Assembly (NCBI GenBank): GCA_033032175.1
Contig: CM065323.1
Span: 7,874,001 to 7,938,000 of the forward strand
DNA from: Saturnia japonica
Taxonomy: Eukaryota > Arthropoda > Insecta > Lepidoptera > Saturniidae
Direction of reading: 5' to 3'
DNA length: 64,000 nucleotides
The position numbers were made by a program, and so were the translations under genes. Below, one piece after another: positions 1 to 11,199 of this stretch (position 1 is the stretch's first letter; each line of letters starts with the position of its first letter). The notes below the pieces were generated by a model that searched no databases, had not been told where the DNA came from, and saw only the letters and a program-made list of their open reading frames with translations.

Positions 1-480
1 AAAATCTTAACTTACGTTATTGAACCCGTATTCTATTTATAGTCATCCATGTAAATAAATAAATATTTTTTAATAAATATCTTTTCTTTAGTGTTATAAG
101 ACTACCCCAAAAAGTGGGAAACCGCTCCCGAGCTAGCAACATTATGCGTATGGGAAGTGGGGCAGGTGCGGGACGTACGTATTGTTTTTGGACACAGTGC
201 AGCGTATGTAATTATTCTTGAACGCGGCTTCTGGTTTTTTCTGTATTCTGAGCTGCATGCACAAGTTTATTGAATCCGCAAAACATAACAAGCCCGCGTT
301 TTATTTCATTGTAGGCTACAGATAAACAAGACAAACACTGCTGTTATTATTTGGCGAATCTTATCTTTTAATATAAAATACTGTATTATAGGCACGATCT
401 AAACAAGTATAGGTATAATATAATTGTTATGTTCTTTTTAAAATATTATTTATAGTAAGTAGCATGGCTAGTGACGTCAC
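1..480. other. AT-rich intergenic DNA, nothing recognised
   Basis: No coding-like ORF, RNA gene or recognisable repeat was found. A slightly GC-richer patch at about 125-240 has no identifiable structure. Confidence 0.4.
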
Positions 481-484
481 TGTA

Positions 485-600
485 CTTGATGGTAAGTATA
501 GAGCAATACAAAAGAAACGGTGACCACCGACAGATCGGCAATCCGAACACGCCGGTCGTAGCTGTCAAGCCTGACAAATTTCAAAACACGACAAATTAAA
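485..600 (-). repeat. Repeat family G fragment
   Basis: The stretch with 'cggtgaccaccgacagatcg' and the following 'aaaacacgacaaatta' matches the better copies near 16690, 27650, 34340 and 45400. The orientation is assigned from the non-LTR retrotransposon tail at 14080-14260, whose 3' end lies at the low coordinate. It is a degraded fragment with no coding content. Confidence 0.45.
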
Positions 601-603
601 ATA

Positions 604-725
604 AAATATCTGTGACGGGATTATTGGGTAGAACTCCCGTAAGAGAGAACCCGTAATGCTTATAAAAAATCGTAGTTTCTTAAAACTTTAATAACTTTGT
701 ATTATATATAGATATCGTATTATTT
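604..725 (+). repeat. Repeat family D fragment
   Basis: The segment 'aatgcttataaaaaatcgta' followed by a run of 'ttaaaactttaataact' recurs at about 52060-52105, where it follows a 'ctagctgtgcccgctgcttc' opening. It is a shared dispersed repeat of unknown class. Confidence 0.45.
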
Positions 726-974
726 ATTTATAAGGGTCAAGAATCTAAGGAGTAAAACAACGAAAAATTATGGTTTTTGAGTGATGCGTGGACAATGGCA
801 AACCTCAATCATTTTATTTATGTAGATACAGTTAAGTCTATAGTCTATAGGTATGTATGTGGTTTACAAATAGTTATAGGTATTTACAAGAAACAATAGA
901 AAAAAAGACTGTTGTCGCATTTTTCATAACTTATTTTAATGTATACTCCAACAACATTACGCATTATAGAGTAC

Positions 975-1365
975 TAGCGGTGTGATCGCGACTCCGTACG
1001 CGTTTGTTATACTACGCAATAATTATTTAAATCCCTTTATTTTTACTCATATTGTTGATAATTCATATGCCGTAACAATTGAGGAGTGGCATGTATTTGC
1101 CGTGTACAATTTTAATTAATCTAAAAGTAATATTCAAATTTCTTAAACCCTTTCAACTGACCGATGATATAAGTATAAATTTCATAAGGATCGGTCAAGC
1201 CGTTTTTGAGTTAAATCCGAACATAAAAACAGACAGACAGACGGACAAAAAAAAATTTAATGGTATATTCGTGATCAGTATCGTTCATATAATATGAGTC
1301 TTGGGAAATTTTTGAAAAATATTAAAAATACAGACAGGACTACAGATTTATTAATATGGATAGCT
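975..1365 (+). repeat. Repeat family A copy
   Basis: It opens with 'actagcggtgtgatcgcgac' and contains 'caattgaggagtggcatgta', 'cggtcaagccgtttttgag' and a GACAGACAGACGG stretch. The same order of blocks occurs at 48973-49570 and, more decayed, at 10895-11195. The short ORF at 1079-1297 is an accident of the repeat. The layout suits a non-autonomous or 5'-truncated retroelement, but its class cannot be fixed by eye. Confidence 0.55.
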
Positions 1366-1379
1366 ATATTTATATAATA

Positions 1380-2330
1380 CCAAAAAAACATAAGAAAATC
1401 ATAGATGGGTTTATCACTATGTGCATTATGGTCGCAATCCCATCACGCTATATTACTGCATATGCAACGGCTAATTTCGGAACACGACTAACCAAAAGAA
1501 AATCATAGATACGTTTATCTCTGTTTGTATGGTAGTGTCATTATATGCCAATATGAATCCAACACATTAACTGTCCCATTAAAACTTCTAAAATATTTAA
1601 AATCATACCTTATTGCACCGGCCTAAGCGAAGTTTTTTGTCAAACGTGAAACCCCTTTTATTCCTTTCTTACCAAAAGCATAAATATTAAAGGTTTCTTT
1701 ATACAAACTTTCACCCAAGTATTATTTTCAACACATGTAGAATAACACAATGAAATAATTTACTTGTAGCAAAACTGCATAATCCAGATAATTTACAATG
1801 GCTATATCGTTTAGAATATATAAAATCGCGATTTGACAGCGTCATAAAATAAAACAGTCATTATGTCGTACTGCGTAGTTAAACAGTTTAATAACACTTC
1901 AGCCAATCTTAAAAAGAATACTGGACTATCATTTAATAGGTAATTATTAGAAATACAACAAATTTCTTATTTTGTATAACAATGTCAATAAATCAACAAA
2001 CTTGTTGACTTTGACAACGCTGTCATTTCATAATTACCTGGTCAACAAACCAATTGGTATGGCAGCTGATGTCATTCCACCATTATCGCGCATGCGCATT
2101 TGGTGTTCTCATATCTTGTTCTTAGAAACTTTCATCCCCTATTTTGTATCCTTAAAGTTAAAAAGTACCCTATGTCCTTTCGCAGTGTCCAATCTATCTC
2201 TATACCAAAATTCATCAAAATTGGTTCAGCGGTGTAGACGTGAAAACGTAACAGACAGAATTACTTTCGCATTTATAATATTATATTATACTATTTCCAT
2301 TTCTTTATTTTCTCGACGACAGTTCTAATT
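1380..2330 (+). repeat. Composite family C repeat, interrupted
   Basis: Blocks around 1395-1570 ('aaaatcatagat', 'caatatgaatccaacacatt') and 2115-2290 ('ttggttcagcggtgtagacg', 'attactttcgcatttataat') also occur together at 19800-20300. The sequence between about 1690 and 2110 is unrelated, so this copy appears interrupted. The 118-codon ORF over its 3' part has no recognisable domain and is rejected as a gene. Confidence 0.5.
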
Positions 2331-2575
2331 TGATAGTTGTAGTGATGTGACCAAATAAGTAATGATATCGATCGTTCATCGAGTGACAGTGACGATTCAT
2401 CAGATTTTGATTAAAATAAATAAATAAAGATTACCTGTCGTTATAAATATTTCGTTTCATTGTCGAGTATTACACATATTTTTATAAAATAATGCATACA
2501 TAATGTAAAAAAAGACGCCCGTTCAAGTTTTCACAGGAGCTGTCCTCGAGAAAATAAAGAAATGGAAATGGTATA
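2289..2575. repeat. Inverted repeat with arms of about 35 bp
   Basis: The left arm (2289-2323, 'atttccatttctttattttc' core) reappears reverse-complemented at 2538-2575 with a few mismatches, enclosing about 215 bp. The left arm overlaps the tail of the family C repeat, and the AT-rich sequence outside both arms is also similar, so this could be two tails in opposite orientation. Confidence 0.55.
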
Positions 2576-2599
2576 GTATGGATTAATATAATTATGTAC

Positions 2600-3480
2600 A
2601 AATAGTAAACCCTATGCGTATGTTAGTTAAAGGAGTATACATCATTTCCCATAATAACGTACATTTAAACATAAAAATACATCAATCAACACAAAACATA
2701 TTCAAAATTAAATTAAAATGGTAATAATAATAACTAACAGAAACAAGCCAAAATATTATTATAAGTTGAAAAAAAAAAATTGGATGAATTTTTTTTCCTA
2801 ATATTTTAAAATTCATACGAATAAAATTATCTTTGGACTACACTTAAATAGAATCCATGAAAACTAGAAAAAAAAGAAAAATGAAACTAATGGTTAAGTT
2901 AAAAAAGAAAGTATAAATTTTAAACAAGTCTATTTAACTCAACTGAGTCAAAGTATTTCAATATCTCATCTTCATACCTCCTATAGGACATGAAATATAT
3001 CAATAACATCATTGTATTTGCATGTAATATTGTAGGTAACTTAAACTTTGTAACTTGAAAAATTATGCATAATAAAAAACAATAAGTAAAAAAATGCTGT
3101 GCCTATTTTTTTACACAAAATGCACCTACATATTAAGCTAGGCGACGAATTATCAAACTCAGCTACCGGAACGCACCGTTACGCGTTTGGCGATAAATTT
3201 TCAACTTATAGGTGGTAGTTAAAAATAATTGAGTACTAAAAATACTCTATCACTATGCAAACAGTAACAGAAAACTATTTTTTTATATATATATTTTCTC
3301 ATAATTTCCTTCAGTTGCTATTATATACTTTTGACGTAGATGGGTAAAATTATTTCCCTTATTACTTTTAGTTTTGTAATAGACGGCATAATATCTATAA
3401 AGACCACTTTAGGGTCCGGCGAATTATCTATAGATACAAATTTCATAAAATATTTGTTTAAGTATATGAATTGATTAAAA
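2600..3480. other. AT-rich intergenic DNA, nothing recognised
   Basis: It has homopolymer A and T runs and no coding-like ORF. No repeat shared with the rest of the window was noticed. Confidence 0.4.
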
Positions 3481-3490
3481 AATAAGTTTA

Positions 3491-4026
3491 TCCAAATTTT
3501 TTTTGCTACTTCAGCCTAAAAAAATAAACGGTTGTTTCGACTTTCTGCAAAATAAATCGTTTGTTATGAATTGTTAAGGTGAATCTGGATATGTTAAATC
3601 TGAAACTAATAGTTGAAAAGAAGAAACATCAAAATGGGAAATGTTAGTAACTGAAACAATTAAAGAGATACGGTCGAGTCGATAGACCCGCTCGTTATTA
3701 ATCTATAAGGAATAAATGTAAAAAATGTTAAGCAAATAATAATAAATAAATAATAATAATAATAAATAATAATATCAATAAAAAATAAAAACTATTTTGT
3801 AAACTTATGTTGTAGATGAGATGTGAAACGACCACAATCGATTACACCTATTTCGCTCGTCAACGAGGCATCCTCAGATCGATGTTGACCCCTCCGAAGC
3901 TAACGGGCGAGTTTCAAATTTAACATTTTCAGATTCGCTTTAACAATTAATAATAAATGTTTTTGGTTGCAGAAAGACGAAACAACGATTTATCTTTTCA
4001 GGCAGTAGTAGCAAAGAAAATTTGGA
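3491..4026. mobile_element. Foldback element with long inverted arms
   Basis: The left arm (3491-3607) and the reverse complement of the right arm (3910-4026) align with few mismatches, including 'ccaaatttt', 'gctact', 'gttgtttcg' and 'ctttctgcaa' in the same order. They continue inward through 'gaatctg' and 'atgttaaat'. The arms flank about 300 bp of unrelated DNA that includes an AAT microsatellite (about 3736-3786). There is no ORF. Long arms around a short non-coding centre suit a foldback or MITE-like DNA transposon. No clean target-site duplication was resolved. Confidence 0.7.
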
Positions 4027-4334
4027 TATAGTAATTACGATGAATTTCCGTAAAGTAAGGCCTACCATCAGTCAACTAGATTCATTAAATATGTATACAG
4101 TAGTAATATTACCCATCTGCCTTAGAAACTGTCTGTCGATGCCGTTATAATATTTCTCTTTGAAACCGTAGGCCAATGAAAAGTTACCACGCTTTTTTGA
4201 AACATCATCTATGATAATGATTTACGTTGGATTTTAATTATTATACATACTAGGAAATTATAAATTTAGATCACAGAAGTAGGCATATGTACTATATAGA
4301 TAATAATATTTTATGTATTCAAAACCTGTTTAAA

Positions 4335-4640
4335 GGTAATTTTTTTATGGTATGAAGTAAGCAACAGGATTATAATCCACCTGATGATAATTGGTCTCAA
4401 CAAGCCCTAGTTTTTTATAGCTAACCTGGAACAGGATCGTAGTTCTGAGGCCAGTAAAATAATAGGATGCTAATCCTGAGGACGGAGTTGAATCTCACCG
4501 GGTGCTAGCTAATATATACTTCAGACTGCAACACAACAGCGTAAGTACTGCTGCTTTGCGGTAGAATTGATGAGGTAGCACTGGCAGCGGTGTTTCCGTT
4601 GTAGAACCTTATACATGTTCTACAACTCTGTACTGATTAC
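4335..4640. repeat. Degraded lepidopteran SINE/LINE-like fragments
   Basis: 'ccacctgatgataattggtc' near 4378 resembles a reverse-complemented SINE tail (compare 12815). The block 'gtactgctgctttgcggtag' near 4544 resembles a tail type common in lepidopteran repeats. Both are short and worn. Confidence 0.35.
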
Positions 4641-4789
4641 TAATTGTATTAAAATATTTAAAATGAACAGCCTGTATGTATAGTAAAGATGTTGTTTAAT
4701 TGGCTATGCTCCACAGTTTCACCCACAGATCAGTAAATCAGTTTCACCCATGTTAAATATGTTCGTTTAACTCTACACTGTATCGCCAC

Positions 4790-4870
4790 CAATGCACCTG
4801 TTTCTATCGTTGTTCTCACTTCCCGTACTTGCCTACAGCTTATGAGATTGCTTGACATTTGTGGTTACTA
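4790..4870 (-). repeat. Repeat family F fragment
   Basis: 'acttcccgtacttgcctaca' and 'gattgcttgacattt' are the reverse complement of the family F core seen at 36190-36260 and 57318-57365. Confidence 0.45.
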
Positions 4871-4899
4871 CTTTATTCCTTGGAGTCGTAGTATGAACG

Positions 4900-5590
4900 G
4901 ATATAGCCTATAAATTTCCTCAATATAACCCAAACTAAAAAGCAAAAAAATAAAATTGTAATTTGACGGTAGTTGGGGTTGTTCCATACTAAATATCTTG
5001 AACTTTATAATATTACCTATAAATTTTATTTATCGAGAACTTTCCAGCCAACATTATGTTTATAATAAGTACCTTTTTATTAGAACACGCAATATAAATG
5101 GCATTTTCACTTATCGGTCTTTATAATACTCGAAAGGGGTCAAGCTCGAAACAAACATTGACACAATGTTGTGCAGACGGTGATACGCTCCTAGGGTTAA
5201 CAAACATCTATTAAGCCACGAATATAAGACATTAGTGCTAATTAAATATTTGGTTAAATTTGTATAAGTAAAACTATTTATCCAATATAGAAAAGCATTA
5301 CTGTGACAAATTCGATATGGGACTTGACTTATAAGTTCGATTTCGGTAAAAATCTACTGTATTTTTACTTGCTTGAAATAACAAACTACGATTAACCTGT
5401 ATAAATCATCACTGCATAGATTTAAAAGATCAATCATGTATATACGTGGCCCTTTTCAGAAATTGTTAGTGAAATGAAAAATAGTTACAATGTGAATAAA
5501 GTTTATTTGTAGCTTTTCAAAATATTCCCCTCCAACCCCAATGCACTTATGCATTCGGATGAACCAGCTTTCGAAACATTTAAAAAATTT
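4900..5590. other. AT-rich intergenic DNA, nothing recognised
   Basis: No coding-like ORF or shared repeat was seen. One end of the neighbouring mariner remnant may lie here, but no terminal repeat could be identified. Confidence 0.35.
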
Positions 5591-5599
5591 ATGTTGCGG

Positions 5600-6507
5600 G
5601 TGGTCGAAAAATTACCACCGAAATTCTTCAACGGCCTTTTCTGTAGTGTAAAATTTTCACCCACGAAACATTTTTTTGTATATTGGGATATTTAAAAAAA
5701 ATCGCATGGAGATAAATCGGGCTGTACGGAGGATGGTGTAACATTTGTATCCCGGAAGTATTCAAATAGTCCATGGTTCTAGCAGCTGTGTGAGCGGGCG
5801 TGTTATCTTGGTGAAAAAGAATGCCACGGATACCGCTTCTTGGTCGCTCGCTATTCAACTCCCCGAAAGCTTGAGGCAAACAAACTTCGCAATTCAATTC
5901 ACTAGTAACTGTTCTACGATCTTCTATCGGAATTACTTCTACTGGTCCACTACGTCGAAAAAAACCTATATCATTTTTGTATTAACGCTCCGACCCCGAA
6001 CAACTTTTGTGGGGAACTCCTCTTCTCCTTTTACGTAATTTGTTGCTTCGTGAGAGGATCGTAGTTGTAGATCCAAGTTTTGTCAGTTGTAAGGATGTAG
6101 GATACGTTTTCGTTCGACGGCATTTTTACTCTTCGGTAAGAAAATGAGGTATCCATCGCGAAGCAATCTTTCTAACTTTAAGGTGTACATGCCGAATGGT
6201 GGAAACTGCCTGTGGTCCAATCTTCACTTTAGCCTGAATCCCTAGATGTGTAATATGTATATTCTCCCGCAATAGCCACTATACCCTGATGACATTTTCA
6301 TGGGTTACTTCCGTTGTAGGTCGGCCGGGTCTGGGAGCTTCTCTTGACCATGTTTAAATTCACGAAATCAATAACTATTACTAACGCAGAAGCAGACTCC
6401 TCAAATGCAGGTTGTAAATTTTCGTGAGATTCCTTGAAGGTTAACCCTCGTATATAAACATAAAAATCATAGCACGAAAAGCTTCCTGCGAAAAGTCCAT
6501 TGTTGCA
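5600..6507 (-). pseudogene. Degraded mariner transposase (copy 1)
   Basis: Reading the minus strand from about 6507, scattered frames give a mariner-like N-terminus (MDFSQEAFRAM), then fragments such as ESHENLQPAFEES, and a frame at 5628-5897 containing LFHQDNTPAHTAA, the segment around the second catalytic Asp of Tc1/mariner transposases. About 35 residues later the PPYSP block is present, but the third catalytic Asp, expected 34 residues after the second (DD34D), reads Ile (HAIFF). Several frameshifts and stops break the frame. In the family this protein cuts and pastes the element by binding its terminal repeats; this copy cannot encode an active enzyme. The ends were not identified. Confidence 0.75.
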
Positions 6508-6559
6508 AACAAAAGAAGAGTGACATACATATAATCATTAAAATTATTTTATAAAATAA

Positions 6560-7385
6560 CTCTACATAGGTGCCAATGATTTTCACCAAAAAGATTTTTA
6601 CTGAAATTAGCTATCAATTCATAATAGTACGTATTCTATATCTAACAATTTTTGGAAGAACTTAGATATGGTACTATCGTATTAACTTTAAAAATACGTC
6701 AAAGTAAATAAAAAATATACTTTCAAAAAGGAATTTTCTCAATTATAATAGTTGCTTCTAGGAATGTAATTTTTGGTAAGTATGTTGTATGTGTAGTAAG
6801 TACGTTTGTTAATTTGTGACTTGGTAGGTTAGCTCTATTATACAATTTATTTTATTTCATGATACATTTAAGTATTACCTTGTTATTGGTAAATGTTTAT
6901 GTTAAATAATAATATGAATGTTAACCATAACTCACAAATACCTACACAAGGTCTGTTAATGCAAAACTCTGAGTTAACAATTAGTCAATAAATTAATTGC
7001 AGAACCTTTACTAGCGGTTAAAAGGAAACTCAACTTGGAAATTCCTGCAATAATTTTCCTGTTATTTACTTTTAAACATTTTATAGCATCAAATAGAATA
7101 TTAATATTATGATAAAGTTCTCCTAAACAGATTCAGATTGTTATGGCGTTTAATGATAGATAGAAGCATTAGGAAAAGCTACATGAAAATCTAGAAAATC
7201 TGCGCGTACTTCAAAATTATTGTTAAGAATAAAAAACCGAGCGTAAAACGTAAATGCGTAATAAATTAAACAGATAAGTAGTTTTCACACAACGATACTT
7301 GAAGAGACGCAGACCTTAGTCACTAACACATAGAAACAGTTGTGACGCCAGCGGAGTGCACACAACCAAGTTATCACGCTACAAG
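6560..7385. other. AT-rich DNA upstream of the candidate gene
   Basis: No coding-like ORF or shared repeat was seen. The last 100 bases before the TATA box are less AT-rich and contain 'tgacgcca' near 7344, a CRE-like match that could be regulatory. That reading is inference only. Confidence 0.3.
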
Positions 7386-7391
7386 CAAGAC

Positions 7392-7398
7392 TATAAAT
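7392..7398 (+). promoter_or_regulatory. TATA box of the 7474 gene
   Basis: 'tataaat' sits in a locally GC-rich stretch. A start site about 30 bases downstream (around 7422-7425, 'gcacactg') would give a 5' UTR of roughly 50 nt before the ATG at 7474. The spacing is normal for an RNA polymerase II core promoter. No expression data are available here. Confidence 0.6.
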
Positions 7399-7473
7399 AC
7401 GGGAGCAACGGCGCCGCCCCGCACACTGCTCTGAGCATTCATTGAGAATATTGTGTACTTTGAAATATATAAA

Positions 7474-7776
7474 ATGGTCGTGAAACTAGAAAACGTTGCT
7501 ACGCTTTACGCCGACGTATACCCGTCGTTGCCTAAGGTGCGCCGTGAAAAGGATACCGTTGCTACCGATTGCCCGAGGAGACAGAAAACGCACTGTGCAT
7601 CATTGCCGGCGCTTATTGAAGATGACTCCGAGGAAGTTTTCGAAACGGAGGAGCAAGGATCATTCGTCCTGCACACTGAAGGATTGAGGCGCCAGAAGTC
7701 AGTTTCGCCTCAGCGTCGGGAAAGACTCCGCCGTCATTTAGCTCTGCCCTCTCTTTCTGAGGATGAAGAGCCTTGA
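7474..7776 (+). CDS. Unknown small acidic/basic protein, intronless candidate gene
   Basis: I do not recognise this protein. The reading frame can start at 7453, but the Met at 7474 is preferred: its context 'aaaatgg' is good, and the upstream Met lies in an AT-rich run just behind the predicted start site. From 7474 it has 100 residues and no signal peptide, membrane segment or zinc finger. It alternates basic stretches (KVRREKD, RRQK, QRRERLRRH) with acidic ones (EDDSEEVFETEE, SEDEEP at the C-terminus). The motif SLPALIEDD is echoed near the end by ALPSLSEDEE. Arg-rich stretches next to Ser (RRQKSVSPQRR) suggest basophilic kinase sites, by inference only. Base composition is much more GC-rich than the flanks, and a TATA box, a poly(A) signal and a 3' UTR hairpin frame it. 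It could be a regulatory protein expressed from a single exon, or the single-exon remnant of a larger gene. Confidence 0.6.
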   Translation: MVVKLENVATLYADVYPSLPKVRREKDTVATDCPRRQKTHCASLPALIEDDSEEVFETEEQGSFVLHTEGLRRQKSVSPQRRERLRRHLALPSLSEDEEP

Positions 7777-7877
7777 TCAAACTGTTTAATTAATAAGGGA
7801 TGAAGTTATGAAGCTCACGAATAGCTGCACGGCTTCTGCCTTTCTGTGATGGACAACAGAAGGTGATCAAGAAGTTC

Positions 7878-7896
7878 GAGGTCGCAGTACGACCTC
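7878..7896 (+). promoter_or_regulatory. Perfect hairpin in the 3' UTR
   Basis: GAGGTCG, loop CAGTA, CGACCTC: a 7-bp perfect GC-rich stem with a 5-nt loop, about 100 nt after the stop codon of the 7474 ORF. It would form in the mRNA and could affect stability or bind a protein. Any such role is inference. Confidence 0.5.
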
Positions 7897-8015
7897 TGAC
7901 AGCTGCGCAAACAAGGTGAAATAGCCGGACAATCAGTGAAGTGAAACCAAAAAGTTGTTATTCCAAAGTAATTAACACCAATGTAGATAAGTTCTGTATT
8001 TTAGATTTTATGAGA

Positions 8016-8021
8016 AATAAA
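8016..8021 (+). promoter_or_regulatory. Poly(A) signal
   Basis: AATAAA is followed by a GT/T-rich stretch ('atgtgttttcttaaatattt'), as expected for a cleavage and polyadenylation site. It would give a transcript of about 600 nt. A second AATAAA lies at 8256-8261. Confidence 0.5.
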
Positions 8022-8109
8022 ATGTGTTTTCTTAAATATTTTGTCTTATTTTACATTCTTAGTAGTAATATAATGAACTCTGTGATTTTACATAGATATG
8101 TAAGTACGA

Positions 8110-8850
8110 TTTTGTTGAAGTAATTGTAATTGATTCCACTAAGAATATGCGTAACAAAGAAATCTTGTTTACAATTAAAGCGAATGTAAGTAATAAGAAA
8201 CATAGGTACTCTAGGTTATAAGGTCACTTTATCTACAGTAAATAATAATTGATTCAATAAATACTCATAAATTAAAATTAACGCATAAGTACTATATTGT
8301 AGATATATTGTGCACCACAATATAATTTCATATATTTTTTATTGACAAGTAACAATAATAAACTGGATAACATGATAGCTTTTTCTCAAAACGAAACTCG
8401 TAACTTTTTTTATTGACTTTGTATAAAAATTCGACATTAGTTATAAATATAAAATAAAATAACTGTTGATCTGCTTAAAATATGTTAAACATAAACATGA
8501 TTTTTTAAAATATTACAACAAGAAATAAAGGCAACGATGTTAACGTAAAATTCTAATGGAAGATCGTTTTAAACATAACATGACTTATTACTATTGATAA
8601 CATAACACATAATATAACCTCGTAACAGAAACCTGCGTTGCTTGCAGCTACTGCAACACAATACATTGCAAACTAACATCATCTGTTTAACATCCGTCGT
8701 CCAATTGCAGTTTATAAACATTACAAGCCTCCTACTCGTAATTCAGTAAACAGGAAAAGTGTATAGAGCAAGGCACTTATAAACAATATTACATACATAA
8801 ATCTTCATCAGTTTAGACTTTACACTTGCACCCATATGCTTCATAAGTTA
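8110..8850. other. AT-rich intergenic DNA, nothing recognised
   Basis: No coding-like ORF, repeat or RNA gene was noticed. Confidence 0.35.
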
Positions 8851-8884
8851 CAGAAATGTGCAGTGTACATACACAAAAAAGTCA

Positions 8885-9003
8885 GCGAGAGTAAATTATG
8901 TCTATCTTCTAAGGAACACCTATTATACAATAAGCATTTTTGTGCGTGTGCCCGATCGATGGCATTAAGTAGTCCACGTGAGCGAAGCCGCGGGCACAGG
9001 TAG
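8885..9003 (-). repeat. Repeat family B fragment
   Basis: 'gtgtgcccgatcgatggcat' through 'gagcgaagccgcgggcacag' is the reverse complement of the family B 5' end, and matches the minus copies at 21960-22030 and 55470-55530. Confidence 0.6.
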
Positions 9004-9009
9004 ATATTA

Positions 9010-10890
9010 ATAAAAACTAGAAGAGGTTGAAGACTATGTTTATTGCAAAACTTAAACATAGTTTTGTGTTTGTTATATTTTATAAGAGAATCCTTTTTAA
9101 ATGTTATTATTAATGTAAACAATTTATCCGCATCGCCTTAAATATCAACATTAAATCACATACGAGTGAAATATTCGACTGGGTCTGACATTTACTAGAA
9201 CAAAGTTATATAAGCTGATTTAAATATTTTTAGTTCATAATATAATCGACAGAACCGACTGTTTTCCTCGGTGAGATTATGCGGGTTGGAGCCGAAATGA
9301 ATCGACTAAATTTGTGTTATGGGTTCTATACATGAATTAATTTTAATACAGGGTTGTCAACAGTCCCGCGAGTGGCGGGATCTCCCGTTTGTAGACCCTT
9401 TCTCGCTAAAGATGTTTCGGAAGGCAAATTGTACCTACCTCTTTATAGTACGGTTAAAACTTTCAGGCAGCAGTACAAGTGAGCACACGTTGAAAATGAC
9501 GTGTATAGATAGTATTTATCTCTTTCTATACTTTCATTATGATTGGAAATGTCACGCAAATCCATGCAGTAAAATTGGCATCCCTTGTCATAAGTGTGTT
9601 TACATTTAATGGTAAGATTAAGTAAGCAATTTTTTTCTTTATTTAAGGCTTAGTTGCTAATGCAACTAATGTCCTGCCTATATAATATAAGCTTCACAAG
9701 AAAAATACCAGACATCATAAGAACTACTATTAACAATAACTTTACTTAATTTTAAACAGCTCCCTTGCAAAAGAATACATAGAGTCGGCGAACTTGGAAT
9801 TATATAAACAAAAGCATTAAGTTTAGACCTAGTAGATTCACTTTGAACACCAAAATGGTCATTGGAGATGGAATATTACGCGTCATCATAGAACTTTTTC
9901 GATGGAATTAGATAATCTATCCAAGGTGACTTTAAAGGATGCGATTGTATCGTTTTGTAACCATATTTCTTTAGATTTTGAGCTCTCATCAATGTATTCT
10001 TTGCAACGAAAACAACAGTCATTTCTTAAGATGCAACATAAATCTAAATGCGTTTTGGTAATCATTTGATTGGTATACCGTAGGAAGAACCTTGTCTAGC
10101 TCTACATACAATGAATAGAAGACAATAACCGCTTATCAGTCACATGAGCTATACACAAAACGGTGCCAGTATGTGACTGTGTCACCGCGGTGGACATTGA
10201 TTTGGACTTGACAAATTTTGTTACATATAGATGAAAATGTTATTATATAAATTGCATAAGGGATAATTAACATATAATGAGAACTCGAGTGAGATAATTA
10301 TATTATTAATGCTATGCGTAAGAATAATTATGAAATAAGCAGAAAATTCTTATAGTTTTTAATATGATTTAAGGTCACATGGGAGATAAACGACGCACAC
10401 ATATAATGATGTTTCGAGTATTAAAAAATAGTGCAACTACAAATCTTACAAAGTTTTTTAGGTCATGAGTGTTAATTCTCTTATATTCTAACCGCAATAA
10501 ATAATATAAATATAAATGATTACGAGTTAACTACAAATTATATAGGTAATATTTATAACTGGAATTTATCTATTCTGAAAATATATAATTTGATTCTCGG
10601 AAATCCCCGTTATTTTATAACTACAGTTATATCAGACCATTCCATTAGGGAGGTTAACACGAAGAACTAACAAGAACCTCGTTATCAAAATTATTATAGG
10701 TACTATAACTTCTCAATTAATGTATGTATCATCTCTTTATTCATTTCGGATTTTTTAACGTTTTATTCACTCATTTATCCAACTAATTGGTACTACAAAA
10801 ATAATAATAAAAGTATTAAGTATTCGCATATTATATTTTTAAAGTCCCTCTAATCATATTAACATTTAATGAAGTTCACATTTTAAAGTT
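9010..10890. other. AT-rich intergenic DNA, nothing recognised
   Basis: The 96-codon ORF at 9319-9609 has no domain and no coding-like composition, and is not accepted. No other structure was seen. Confidence 0.35.
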
Positions 10891-10894
10891 TATT

Positions 10895-11195
10895 TAAAAC
10901 TAGCGGTGCGCTAAAGCGTAGTACGCGTTTAATACGCAGTAATTATGTACTATCGAATCATAATATTATTGTTAGCGTATTATTGACAATTCTTATAGCT
11001 TATCAATTGTAAATTGACATATAGTTCCCATAAACCGTCTATGATTTAAATTCGTACTTATAAACAGACAGATAGACAAACATTTTTGTATGTCATATTC
11101 GTGATTAGAGTTCTTTATAATAGATATTTATCAGGACATTTGAAAAAAATATACATGTACAGACAGTAATACAGATTTATTAATGTGGAATTGAT
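10895..11195 (+). repeat. Repeat family A copy, decayed
   Basis: It begins 'aaactagcggtgcgctaaag', followed by 'gtacgcgtttaatacgcagt', and near its end has an 'aaacagacagatagacaaac' stretch and 'acagacagtaatacagattt'. The order is the same as at 975-1365. Confidence 0.5.
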
Positions 11196-11199
11196 CCGT

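Noticed and set aside
1972..2328. 118-codon ORF, plus strand
   Set aside because: Its 3' half overlaps a dispersed family C repeat, and the protein has no recognisable domain.
5745..6038. 97-codon plus ORF
   Set aside because: Antisense of the degraded mariner transposase.
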